From contig JAJEKV010000062.1 in NCBI GenBank assembly GCA_021234155.1, forward strand, positions 6,354,432-6,418,431: DNA of 64,000 bases, in the 5' to 3' direction. The translations under genes and the position numbers were made by a program. Shown one piece after another: positions 10,363 to 20,529 of this stretch (the first letter of the stretch is position 1; each line of letters begins with the position of its first letter). Below the pieces are notes generated by a model. The model saw nothing but the letters and a program-made list of their open reading frames with translations, ran no database searches and was not told where the DNA came from. The DNA comes from Isoetes taiwanensis (Eukaryota > Streptophyta > Lycopodiopsida > Isoetales > Isoetaceae).

Positions 10363-11652
10363 TCAACCTTCATATGGCAGACTGTCAAGGATCATCTGGT
10401 GAGTAGCCTGTTCAAGGGAAAATCTGTTGATGCCAGGAATCTGATTCATCTCAAACTTAATAGCTGATACGTGATGACTGTACTGGAAAGTCAGGCCTTT
10501 GTCTTCAAGTAGCTCCCAACTACCATCTGGTTGGACAACATAGTACAAACCAGCCAACACATGTTCATCCACATTGAAGGTCTGACCCCAGCAATCCTTG
10601 ACAATTCTGTCAAGGATATGCCTCGGCTTAACACATTTGACCACATAGAAATCTGCATTATCCTGATTTACCTCCTCGGCTACAACAGCAAAGTTATCAC
10701 CTTCCTCTACGTTTCCACTAAGCCATTCTCCATCACCTTCAAAAAATGCCTCATCGATTTCGTCTTCAGTACCTTCACCAGTAGACTTAAGTGTAACATA
10801 TTTCCAATTCTTCAACCTGTGCTTGTTCACACAAGATGACCAGTTTCCTTTCAAACAGTTACCACAGAAACAACTTAAACCTCTATGAGCCACCCTTGTG
10901 CTTGAAGTAACCAAGTATGTCCGGATGCTGTGTATTTGCTTGGTCCCTTCCACCCTGGCACAGTCCAGCGGGTCTGTCCTATCAACATCATCCTTTCCAA
11001 TTACCCAGAAGTACCTGCAAGGAGACAACAAGTATTGCAGCTCACAGACATCATAATACAGCACTACTCATCACATTACAGCAGTTCACAGACAGCACTT
11101 AAAGCAGATGAAAGCACTATTCAGCACATTACAGCAGTTTACAGGCAGCACTACTCAACAGAATACAGCAGATGAAAGCATAATACCTTTTGATGTCCCC
11201 GTTGTTGGTACCTTCATTCCAACGAGTTGCGAATTCACAAGCATCAGCAGCACCCCTAAATCTCACCCCATCATACTTGAGCTGCTCTCTAGTGAATGCC
11301 CCTTTAAGGACTGCCCCTTGCCCATCGTGCTCTCCCTTACCATGGGCTGTCCCAAAAAAATTCCACATTATTTCCTTCCCTAGCTCATGGTGATATCTTG
11401 GTAGGAAATAGAATGGCCGGGCAGATTTGAATTGGCTAGAACAACCATCTGACCAAACTATATGCCTGGAGAAATCTACACCATTTGATACAAGCCATGA
11501 ATTGTGCTTTCTAAGACAGTGCTGCACAAAAAGAGTGTCATGAAGCTTGTCATCACTCAAGTAAAAATGGGTTTCCTTCAATAGCTTTCTGATCCCAGAA
11601 CTGATGTCCATCCTATACGTGATGTGGACGAGAATTGTTATCTGGTCATTGT
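10363..11652 (-). pseudogene. DDE-type transposase, 3' part (two exons)
   Basis: This is the 3' portion of the transposon's transposase gene, cut at 11,652 by the left gypsy LTR. The exon at 11,187-11,652 encodes HNNDQITILVHITYR, FYLSDDKLHDT, then HIVWSDGCSSQFKS and FFGTAHGKGEHDGQGAVLK. The SDG...Q and HGKG..DG blocks are hallmarks of a broadly distributed, poorly named eukaryotic transposase family. The donor AAAAG|GTATTATG (11,186) and acceptor ccttgcag (11,015) join in phase to the last exon 10,363-11,014 (YFWVIGKDDVDRTDPLDC...), which carries a Cys cluster (CFCGNCLKGNWSSC) and ends with a stop at 10,363. The upstream half resumes beyond the right LTR at 24,952. The gene is inactive because of the insertion. 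Confidence 0.8.
11060..11178. repeat. CAG-rich degenerate tandem repeats in transposase intron
   Basis: Related 20-40-bp motifs containing cattacagcag, cagcacta and cagatgaaagca repeat through the intron 11,015-11,186. They are probably simple local amplification. Confidence 0.65.
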
Positions 11653-13309
11653 TGTGACGTTCCAGGACAGTATACGGTCCCAGGACGTAAACTGCCTCGT
11701 CACGCGTACACGCCACTCCGACTGACGTGTACGCCGACGTGTAGCCAAGTGGGTAGCCCCTAAGGGGCAACTTGCTAAGAATGTGCATTTAGTATTAATG
11801 TGCACATTTACCAATGTACACATTAATGTGGGCACACAATTCCATGTGGACACTTTATACCAAGTGGGCCATACCCAAGTGTGCAATTAATGTGCACATT
11901 TACCAATGTACACATTAATGTGGGCACACTTTTCCATGTGGGCACATTTTGCCACCTAGACATTAAAGGCAAGTGGGCCCATTCCCAATTATCCCACATG
12001 CCTAAAGGGGATAATTGGAAACCCTAGCCAACCCCTTGTCTATTTAAGAAGGGAAACCCTAACTTGCCCATTTTTCGTTTCTAGGGTTTTAGAGCTCTGT
12101 TTTGGCTGCCTCAAGAGCCAAAACCGCCTCCCAGACTCTGCCTGAGAGAATTGCACCATTAGTTTCCCTTGATTCGAGCGTTTCAGCAGGATGGTCGAAC
12201 TCAGGTCAGGAGAAGCCACTCAAGAATCAGGTATTTGGCCAATTAAATAGTCTTCACCCTATTTCAGTCATAGAATCAGTAGGTTTAGCCTATTAAATTG
12301 CCCATAGCAGCCTTCTAGATCTCTAGATACCAGACTCTAACTAAAGAACCTAACTCTATGATATAGATTAGATATAGTTCTTTAGTTCTTCGGTGATGTA
12401 TTTGGATGATGTATCTCTATGAACTCCTTGTATTGGGAAGGGGGGTAGAGACCTAAAGCTTGGTAGTAGATGCTCCTAGATTAGCCTCTCTAGCACACTA
12501 TAGATTCGGCCTGTGCATAAGAACCACACCTGGTTGTGGGTGAAAGGGCCAGACTGGCTAAGAAGGAGATTCATGTTCTGACTCTTGAACGATCCCTCTG
12601 GTGTGTAAGGCCTACCAGGGATCATAGTGACTAGGTCTAATGGCTTACCACTGAGTGTGGGTAGGGCATGGACTCGACACCGTGAAGTGGTGTACACTTT
12701 CCGGTGGGTTCGGTCGAATCACAGGCGGTGGCCCTCTAGTCACCTTGAGTCAACATGCGATCTCCCTCGGGGGAGTGATCCCTTCTGCCCCATCGGGCGG
12801 GAGGATGAGACCCGGGAATAGCCCCTTTGGCTATGCATCCGTGAGACTCTGAGTCGAGTCCCGACACTTTTCAGCCTACTCTGCAAAGTATGCACAGGAG
12901 GGGCGGATGGAGTGGACAACCCTATGCCATGATATGCCAGCCAAATCCATTGTCATGAATTCTGTCTGCAATGAACTCTGGAGACCCAAGTCGTCAGTCA
13001 TCCCCTCGAGTCTGAGCCTTGGGTAGGACTCCCCATATGTATTGTGCTCACCTTGTTTATGCAGATGTGATGGACCACCCTTCGAGGTGGGTATGTGCTT
13101 ATGTTATATACTGACATGTATGTTTACGCTTCCGCAGCTAGGTAGGCCCTGAGGGAGACGGGGTAAAATGACCCCTTCACTCTTCCCACTGAAACCCGCC
13201 ACGGTTGCAGTGTCATGTGGAGGGCCCTGTATCGGCATGGAGCTGGTATGGGGGATGAACTCTTGTTTGTATACGGTGAGTGCGCCGTATACGAATAGGG
13301 GACGTCACA
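11653..13309 (+). repeat. Left LTR of gypsy element
   Basis: It starts TGTGACG and ends CGTCACA, a perfect 7-bp inverted terminal pair with the canonical TG...CA ends. It contains an internal pair of diverged subrepeats: caatgtacacattaatgtgg occurs at about 11,811 and 11,904. The primer-binding site follows one base after the end. Confidence 0.9.
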
Positions 13310-13310
13310 G

Positions 13311-13322
13311 TGGTATCAGAGC
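13311..13322 (+). other. Primer-binding site, initiator Met tRNA type
   Basis: TGGTATCAGAGC begins one base after the left LTR. This matches the complement of the 3' end of plant initiator-Met tRNA, the standard primer of plant gypsy elements, and fixes the plus-strand orientation. Confidence 0.92.
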
Positions 13323-13481
13323 AATGTTCTTGGGACCAAGAGCAAAGCATTGACCATGCTCCCAATAGCACTAACTTGATAGGATCCTTAAACCTCGAGA
13401 AATGGGAAATTTTTTTTCTTAGAATGAATGAAAAACATAAAAAGACTAAAATTGGTGAGCCAACCTTCAAAAAGTAGGGTG

Positions 13482-13548
13482 GTCTCACACGTCGCGCCAG
13501 GACAGATAATGAGAATCTCATTTTCGGGTTGGGTGCAACGTGTGAGAC
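13482..13548. promoter_or_regulatory. Hairpin element A1 upstream of H3-like gene
   Basis: The outer arms GTCTCACACGT and ACGTGTGAGAC are perfectly complementary (11 bp). The inside is largely paired and capped by an aatgagaatctcatt palindrome. It is the first of two hairpins in cassette 1 and is repeated as A2 at 15,334-15,400. Both ends carry ACGT cores, the core bound by plant bZIP and bHLH factors (inference). Confidence 0.8.
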
Positions 13549-13680
13549 ATTCAGCTTGAAACACACCAAAAAGTCGTAAATTACGCAAAAATAACTTGAT
13601 AATTCTAATTTTGAGCTAAGAAATAGTAAAATTATATTATACGCTTAAAAAGTGTAAAATTTAATAGCGGGACCCACCAT

Positions 13681-13746
13681 GTCTCACACGTCGCGACAGG
13701 ACAGAAAATGAACTTTTCATTATCGTCTGGGCGCAACGTGTGAGAC
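13681..13746. promoter_or_regulatory. Hairpin element B1 upstream of H3-like gene
   Basis: It has the same outer arms as A1 (GTCTCACACGT/ACGTGTGAGAC), but the cap reads aatgaacttttcatt. It starts exactly 199 bp after A1, the same spacing as A2 to B2, and lies 143 bp upstream of the TATA box at 13,824. Confidence 0.8.
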
Positions 13747-13823
13747 CATGCTTAAATTTAGGTGTTCTAGATGTTTTAGGTAACCCAAAAAGGTAGTTTG
13801 GAATTTGACCTAAAATCGACCCC

Positions 13824-13832
13824 TATAAATAG
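13824..13832 (+). promoter_or_regulatory. TATA box of H3-like gene
   Basis: TATAAATAG in the context cccctataaatag lies 108 bp upstream of the H3-like ATG. The paralogous box at 15,779 sits in the matching place of cassette 2. This suggests an internal Pol II promoter separate from the LTR. Confidence 0.7.
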
Positions 13833-13931
13833 ATCTAGATCCCCCCCATTTCCGCGTCCCCTCCTTAGGAAAATCGCTCTCGCTGCCAAGGCGATCTTCT
13901 GGCGCACAGCTCGGATTGAAGAACCGTCAAA

Positions 13932-15193
13932 TATGGCCCGCACAAAGCAGACCGCCAGGAAGCCCCGCTGACGTGGATCCTCCAGTCAGCCAAAGGATCC
14001 CGCCGATTCGTGAGGATACCCAAGAACGCTTTTCCCAAGAAGGCTTAATCTTCTTCCAAATGAGGAGGCGGATCGATCGGAGCCACCTCGTGACGGGAGG
14101 TCATAGAAGAGGAGCCACGGACATTATGCGTGCCAGATTCTCAAGAGATGGGTCAAGAGAAGAGGAGGAACAGTGGAGGAACGGAGCAGCTAGGGCAGCC
14201 GACCGCCGAGGAGCAACTCGAGGCTTGGGCCCGCCTGGGCAGGAGGGAGGAAGAGAGAGAGAAGCAGCCCGACAAAAGCTTAGCCCTCGGCCAAGAAGCA
14301 GACCTCGCGCCTTCATCGCAAGTATGAAGCCAAGGAGCAACCAGAGAGAGGAGGACAAGAGTCGGAAGACGACCCAACCACCCCGCTGGGCCAAAAAGAA
14401 GAGGAAGGCCAAAGCCATTAAGGCGGGCAAGAGAAAAGTTGTGAAGGTTGGTAAGCGAGCGACGGGTCCCGTCATCAACGAGCCATCAGCGGAGCAGACC
14501 GCCTTCTACCGACGACTCGGACGAAGATTACGTCCCCAACACTGGCGGGGCAAGCTCTTCAAAACCCCCGGCCGTGGAGAAGGAAGTACCGAGCAGCAAA
14601 AGACCGGAAAGGTGAAGAAGAACAACCGGCAAAGCGCCAAGCCCCCACCTTTTCCGACGTGGGATAGAGTTAAAGCCCCGCGACCCCAACGGGAGGCGTA
14701 CGTGATAGACCCGGTCAAGGTCTATCAGAAGAAGATTAAGGAGCACAACGCCTATATGGCGAAGTGGGAGGCGTACAACGCTTACTACCAGGAGCACAGG
14801 GTGAGAACGATTGCAGGCGGACGCCCAACAAAAAGCCAGACCCTGAAGCCGCCGCCACCCAAGCCCAAGCCTCCCAGAGCACCAGGAAAGAAGCGGACCA
14901 AGAGCAAGCAGAAGGAGCAGAGGGCCCTCAAGGAAATCCGGCACTTCCAGCGAAGTTACGGACTCTTGATCCCCCGGGCACCATTTCAACGCTTGGTCCG
15001 AGAAGTCATGCAGGAGTACAACACGGACATGCGCGTGACCGATGAAATGTTGCTGTGCTTACAGGAGGCAGCAGAGGCGAAAATAGTGCAACATTTTGAA
15101 GATTCCATGGCCTGCACAGTTCACGCGAAGAGGGTCACGCTCATGAGGCAGGATATGTACTTAGCTAGACACATCAAGGGAGAACGCCCTTGA
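13932..15193 (+). CDS. Histone H3-like protein with long N-terminal extension, in retrotransposon
   Basis: The ATG at 13,932 opens with MARTKQTARK, identical to the first ten residues of histone H3. The reading slips one base at about 13,960-13,972 into the long frame that ends at 15,193. The last 92 residues (14,915-15,190) form a complete H3 histone fold: ALKEIRHFQRS, LLIPRAPFQRLVREV, LQEAAEAKIVQHFED, HAKRVTLM and a GERP end. Aligned by hand this is about 53% identical to canonical H3, with no insertion in loop 1, so it is not an obvious centromeric CENH3. Between tail and fold lies an unusual stretch of about 320 residues: charged/Arg-rich, then Lys-rich (KKKRKAKAIKAGKRK), a Tyr-rich helical segment (KKIKEHNAYMAKWEAYNAYY), and Pro/Lys (KPPPPKPKPPRAPGKK). 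The gene has its own TATA box, 5' UTR and AT-rich 3' end. Role unknown: possibly packaging element DNA or marking element chromatin. Confidence 0.85.
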
Positions 15194-15333
15194 ACCTTTT
15201 TGTAAATAACGAAAAAATTTTTTAATATAAAGAATTTTTGTGTAAATAATGTGTCCAAATCTTGCTTAATTAGGTTAGGATATTGAATCCTAGCTTTTGT
15301 TTTAATCAAATTGGACCTTTTGAGCAAAATTGA

Positions 15334-15400
15334 GACGATCACGTCGCGCCAGGACAGAAAATGAGAATCTCATTTTCGGGCTGGGTGCAACGTGTGAGAC
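15334..15400. promoter_or_regulatory. Hairpin element A2 upstream of second cassette
   Basis: This copy of hairpin A1 has the same aatgagaatctcatt cap and ACGTGTGAGAC right arm. The left arm is damaged (gagacgatcacgt). It opens the second cassette. Confidence 0.75.
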
Positions 15401-15532
15401 CATGCCCAAAAATGCCCAAAACAGCGCCAAATCGACCAAATAAGGGGTCAATTCTACCTAACTCGGCGAGTTTAGTAGAATTACACCCTTAGATCACCCA
15501 GATTGATTAAGTTTAGCCCATTTAGAACCCAT

Positions 15533-15598
15533 GTCTCAACGTCGCGCCAGGACAGAAAATGAACTTTTCATTATCGGTCTTGGCGCAACGTGTGAGAC
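15533..15598. promoter_or_regulatory. Hairpin element B2 upstream of second cassette
   Basis: This is a copy of hairpin B1, with the cap aatgaacttttcatt and the right arm ACGTGTGAGAC. It starts 199 bp after A2, reproducing the cassette 1 spacing exactly, so the A/B pair was duplicated as a unit. Confidence 0.8.
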
Positions 15599-15778
15599 CT
15601 CGCACCATTTTCTTCACCAAATGATCCCCAAGTTGTTGCAATAGGTTCATTAGTCCATCCTAGCATGCTCAGACCCTAGAAGTAGTCTTCAAACTCTCAA
15701 TTGCACCCTTTAATAGATCAGAATCACCCAATCCCAGTAAATTCTAGATCATCCAAAAATTAGGGTTTTCCCCTTTTC

Positions 15779-15787
15779 TATAAATAG
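15779..15787 (+). promoter_or_regulatory. TATA box of second accessory gene
   Basis: TATAAATAG in the context tttctataaatagg is the same octamer context as the box at 13,824. The following leader shares gctctc.ctgc..aggcgatctt with the H3-like gene's leader, so the two promoters are paralogous. Confidence 0.7.
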
Positions 15788-15900
15788 GTCCTCCACTTCT
15801 CAATTAGCACCTTACAAGTTTGCTCTCCACTGCTTAGGCGATCTTCCAGCTCCCTGAGGCGCTTCCGCATCCGTTTGATACTCTCTTCTTCGCTAGATCA

Positions 15901-17417
15901 ATGGCCATCTGCGGACTTCAGGCGATGGTACAGCGCCAGTGCCCATGCTGCCGAGGCGGATGTCAATGACATCTTCCGAGTCTTTGGGAGAGAAATAGAT
16001 GTGCAAGCCTTTTGAATGCAACCCCAAACATATAGACAAGTCTTAGCAGAGTTCCAAGCTAGGGTAGGACCCTCCCTTGTCCAGTTCCCCTTGCATAGGC
16101 TATTTTGTTCCCCGCCCATCCCTTCAAGCGACCTTGGATGATGTCCCCAACATCGCCAAGTACCTAACTAACAAGGCGCAGAGGCTACCAGACTACATGG
16201 TCCTGACAGCTAACAGGACCAAGTAGTTTTCCTACACCGCCGCCTTAGCTATTTTCCTATCCCACCGTGCGAAAACCCTTTTGGGGGCAACCTCTATTCC
16301 TCCCATGGAGGTGGACCCATAGCAGCCCGAGAAGAAGAGCAGATGCTTTTGGCAAGACAAAGCAAGAGCAAGAAGGAAGGGAAGAAGAAGAGGAGTCGGA
16401 AGACTAAGAGTACACCGAAGCCAGACTCAAGAGGAACGCAACAAAGGCATCAGAGCCGCCAACTTCGAAAGGTAGAGCCGCGCACCATCGAAGTTGTTCT
16501 CCCTCTGGGCTAGGCATCACAAGCCTAGCCCCTCATCATCAACGGAGAGGAGTATCTACTCCTACGACATCCGTAACCTCCCCCAATGTGGAGAGGGAGT
16601 TCCGATTGATGAACCGCCCACCAACCACCAACTGCTAATCGACATGGACGACTTCATCGTCCGGAGTCTCTGCACTTCCGCTCAAGTCGTGGAAGCCGAC
16701 ACCTACTCAGGGAAGCGACTTCCCACATCCGTGCATACAAAGATAAGGCATGTGTTATGGAGACTGAGACCTACTTATCCAAGAAGAGTTCCTCGCCATT
16801 CAGAACGGATGGGGATCGTGAGGCAAGACTACCAAAGATCCCGGGATGCCGAAGTCCTCGACACCACCTCCAAAGAAGAGGAGCGTGAATCGACTCAAGA
16901 AGCCGACTCCACAATCGAAGACTACCGGAGCTCACCAGATAGAGGTCGCATTTAATATGCCGGCGCATAGAGAGCAGAGGCCAAACAAGTGGGGAATCAT
17001 CCGGCGACGCGACAACGACATGTCGGCCGAGGTACTACCTCGCCATCGCCGCTAGACGGGAGAATAGCGTGGTACACCGCAAATTCAGCCCCGTGGAGTG
17101 AGGAAGGAGTGTTTATGCTGATCGTGACTCTCAGTTTCCTAGCAGTATGCTCGGTAATAGCTGCAAAATATCGACTACTCCGGCCCTAGTCAAGAGAGCA
17201 ATGGCACTTGACCCTTCGACTTCGCCATACCTCATCGACGCCAGCGAGATTACGGCCGCGCCCTCACATCCTAATCGCAGAGTGGAAGACTTGGCGAGAG
17301 TTTTGTATGCTCGCAAAAAGCGCCGTTTTCGTGGAACTTGGGTCATTCAAGAGAAACGCCCAAGTTAAGAAGTTCCTTGAGGACAACCCATCTTACGGCG
17401 ATTTCAAGATTAGTTAG
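15901..17417 (+). pseudogene. Second accessory gene, H2B/H2A-like signatures, frame-broken
   Basis: Open segments in two frames can be followed from about 15,860 to a stop at 17,417. The first shows VNDIF, then 17 residues, then Thr, the spacing of histone H2B helix 2 and loop 2 (VNDIF...TITS). It continues to LVQFPLHRLF, which resembles the LQFPVGR start of H2A. After a slip near 16,131 come YLT, 25 residues, LAI, 8 residues, LLG, 3 residues, Ile (16,161-16,298), exactly the H2A spacing, with RTK where H2A has KTR. An in-frame TAG lies at 16,224. This suggests an H2B-H2A fusion in the order known from viral histone doublets. A Lys/Arg-rich region follows (KARARRKGRKKRSRKTKS), then unidentified sequence, with a weak H4-like C-terminus near 17,250-17,330. 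Identity by letter is low, so the assignment depends on spacing. Confidence 0.45.
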
Positions 17418-17579
17418 ACTCTTGATCCAGGAGACTTTTGTACTAAAATATTATATAATATAAATATAATTTCCTTTTGCACTTCAAATGTTTTGTTGAT
17501 GTATTTTGTGTCCCCAACTATACCAACAAACATAAATAATGCAAGAGAACAAGCTAAAACTAACTATATAGCCATGAAC

Positions 17580-18960
17580 TACTTGTGTATGCAGCTAGAG
17601 GCCTAGGCTCGGGAACGATAACGCCGAGACCATATGGAAGAACAGAGTCCGCCAGTGCCACCTCGAAGCAAGGAACTTTGTTCGAGGAATTTGGACCCAT
17701 GACCCCTAAGAGAAAAATATCACGATGATGAGGCGGACCTTGAGCGAGATAAAGGCTTTGTTAGCCGCAAGGCGGGAGAGCGGGGTCGGTGTGGCACGCC
17801 AGCTTGCCTCAAGCATCAACTCGGAAAACAGGAAGGGACAAGAAGAGGAGCAAGAGAAGGAGGTCCTCCAGCTCGGAATCCTCCGACTCAAGTTCAGATT
17901 CAGACTCCGACTCAGAGGAAGAGGAAGATCAGGCCCAGGACCGAACAGATGCAAGGCAAAGAAACATCGGCAGATGCAAAAGGCGAGGGACGCCATGGAG
18001 GGACGACAAAGGGACACCGTGAGCCTCCTCGACTACCGAAGAAGGTAGATTCGCAGACCGGCAATGTATGGAAGGCCCGAAATCGAAACAGCTTCCGGGG
18101 AGAAACAGTGCGGGATTAGAAAGAGGCATGGCTGGATTTAAATGAGTGAGTACGGCAATGCTTATGGCATGAAGGATAAAGACAAAGGCAAGAGTGGCAA
18201 CAACCAACTTGAAAGGAGCCGCATCTAATTTGGTGGAAGGGTTATGCAAAGGCACATGGCTTAAGCTGGGATGCTTGTAAGTTCATAAAGTTTGCTAAAG
18301 CCTTCAAAGCGCCATTACGCCCCAAGGAGCACAAGTCCAAAGATGATGCAACGATTCTACACAGTTGCAACAGGGAAACAAATCAGTCCGTAAATATACT
18401 GAGAGGAATTCATGAGGTTAAGACTTTATGTGCCAAAGTTGGGGAAAAACATGCAGTGAGAGCTACATTGAGGGCCCTCGAATGAGGAGATCCCAAGCTT
18501 GTAAGGGCAATAAATCTAAAAGACGATGATCGTAAGCGAGTCCAAGGCAATAAGCTTGCAAGGAACGGGACCTCTAATAGCGGGCGGAGGCAAAGATTAC
18601 CGGGGATAAAGGCAAGGCAACAGGAGTTATAGCCCTAGGGCAGCGCCAGTCCAGTCGACTAGAGCCCATATGGTGGCAAACGGGGGAAACAAAGCCGGAG
18701 AAGAAGCGGAGGTGTCCTTCAAGGACAAGGTGGGGGTCAAACTACTCCAAAGCGTCTGCGATCCTTTTGCGAGCTATGCCCAAGGAAAATAGACAGAGTG
18801 CATAGAAAAGCGACTTTTGCTTCAGGTGCTTCCGGCCAAAGCCATAGGGACGTCGAACCGCCCCTTACGTCATGAGAAAAGACTAGCAGAATTGGGAGAT
18901 TGGGACACTCGGCCCACGACGATGGAGGAAGGAAGGCCGCGACTACATTCAGGGTGAGTG
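17580..18960 (+). pseudogene. Degenerate gag region of gypsy element
   Basis: Multiple broken plus-strand frames lie directly upstream of the protease. A Ser/Asp/Glu-rich low-complexity stretch occurs at about 17,850-17,930. A coherent helical segment (ACKFIKFAKAFKAPLRPKEH at about 18,270-18,330, then KTLCAKVGEKHAVRATLRAL) looks like capsid sequence. Near 18,808 FCFRCFRPK begins a zinc-knuckle-like Cys-x2-Cys motif. This order (capsid, knuckle, protease) fits a Ty3/gypsy gag, although no canonical gag signature survives. Confidence 0.55.
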
Positions 18961-19024
18961 TCATATCTTTGCCGCAATAGATACAGAGCAAGCAGAGAGC
19001 TAGTATAAAGTAATTTCCACAATA

Positions 19025-19463
19025 GGGAAGGCCAAGACCAAGTCCTTCATAGTCTTGATAGACTCAGGAAGTAGCCATAACTTTGCATCCCCCAGAATGG
19101 TTCAAATGTTGAAGTTGAAACCACTAAAGTCAAAGCCAAGGCCCGTTGTCTTAGCAAGTGGAGCAGTGGAAGGCAGACAGGCAAGAGAATTAACTTCGAC
19201 ATCGACTTGCCAGGGATTAATATCCAGATGGGGGCAGAAGTAATGGGCATTGGCAAGTACGACTTGATCATAGGAATGGAGTACCTTGGACCAGCAGGGG
19301 CCATTATTGATTGTGGAAAGCGGAAGGTGACCTTCCCAACGCCCGACGGCAAAATCATTGAGATCGCAGGTAAAGAAGTTGTTCCCATCATGCGGTGTAT
19401 GTCTTCTAAATGGTCGTTCAAGTGCATCAAGAGCGGCTTGGGTAGCATACATCTTCAAGCTTG
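19025..19463 (+). pseudogene. Gypsy aspartic protease domain
   Basis: AKTKSFIVLIDSGSSHNFAS contains the DSGS active site of retroviral-type aspartic proteases (Asp at about 19,058). After a frame slip near 19,200, YDLIIGMEYLG and the trailing GKRKVTF match the C-terminal part seen in plant chromovirus proteases. It would process the Gag-Pol precursor. The frame is interrupted, so it is inactive as read. Confidence 0.8.
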
Positions 19464-19557
19464 AGATTGATGAGCCGTAATCAAGAAAGCAAAGAAGACA
19501 AGGTGCTCGCAAGTTGCCGGCAAATAGCTAAGCTGATCCGCGGAGTTCCATGATCTC

Positions 19558-20261
19558 TTTCCGGATGAGATCAAGCAGCTTCCTCCTTACAGGGGAGTCG
19601 AGTGTGAGATAGCACTCGAACCAGGAACAAAGCCGACAAGCAAGGCTCCATACAGAATGACGACGCAGGAGTTGACGGAGCTGAAGAAGCAATTACAGGA
19701 GTTGCTCGACCTAGGCTTCATTAGACCTAGTGTCTCGCCATTTGGAGCACCCATTCTCTTTGTAAAGAAGAAGGATGGCAGTTTCGGGATGTGCATAGAC
19801 TATAGGCGGTTGAACAAGCACACCATTAAGAACAAGTATGCTCCCCCGCATCGATGACTTGATGGATCAGCTCCAAGGTGCAAAGCTCTTCTCCAAAATC
19901 GAATTTAAGGTCGAGGTTATCATCGATCAGGATAAAGGAAGAAGATATCCATAAGACCGCCTTCAGAACGCGGTATGAGCATTATGAGTTCACGGTAATG
20001 CCTTTCGGATTATCGAATGACCCCACGACGTTCATGAGGCTCATGAACGACATCTTCAGGGAGTTTTTAGACACCTTTGTGATTGTATTCTTTGACGACA
20101 TTTTGGTGTATAGCAGATCCCTTGAAGAACACGTACAACACTTAAGGAGAGTGCTGGAAAAGTTGAAGAGGCATCAGTTGTACGCCAAGTTGTCGAAGTG
20201 TCACTTCGCAACGGAGAGGGTGGAATACCTAGGGCATGTGATATCAGGAAGGAATTTCTGA
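19558..20261 (+). pseudogene. Gypsy reverse transcriptase domain
   Basis: [18 protein letters not shown] opens the linker before RT. Then come [20 protein letters not shown] and [19 protein letters not shown], the usual fingers motifs. After slips at about 19,850-19,920, [29 protein letters not shown] and the catalytic [11 protein letters not shown] (DD at about 20,095) follow, ending in EYLGHVIS. All the signatures are those of Ty3/gypsy RT. At least two frame breaks are present. Confidence 0.88.
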
Positions 20262-20529
20262 CGGATCCCGCCAAGATTGAAGCAATGATTCAAATGGCCG
20301 CAATCAAGAATGTGCATGAGGTCAAAAGTTTTTCGGCTAGCGTGGTACTACGTAAAGTTTGTGAAGAACTTTGCCAAGATAGCGCCCCGGCTAATGTAAT
20401 TTGACGAGGGCGGAGAAGGTGAAAGATTGGGCGAGCATTGGCACAAGAAAGCCCAAGGTGGTTTGAATTGTTGAAGGAAGCTTTAACAACAGCCCCACCC
20501 TCGACCGGACCCAGAGAAGGATAAGCTTT

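Noticed and set aside
14101..14989. Long minus-strand open frames opposite the H3-like gene
   Set aside because: They are shadows of the GC-rich plus-strand coding sequence, with low-complexity Leu/Ser composition and no conserved motif.
14915..15190. H3-like fold as a host CENH3 gene
   Set aside because: Loop 1 is canonical in length, the N-terminus is that of canonical H3, and the gene lies inside a retrotransposon with duplicated promoter elements.
17105..17190. Hydrophobic stretch LIVTLSFLAVCSVIAAKY as a membrane protein
   Set aside because: It appears in only one of several competing frames in a region known to be frame-broken; no independent support.
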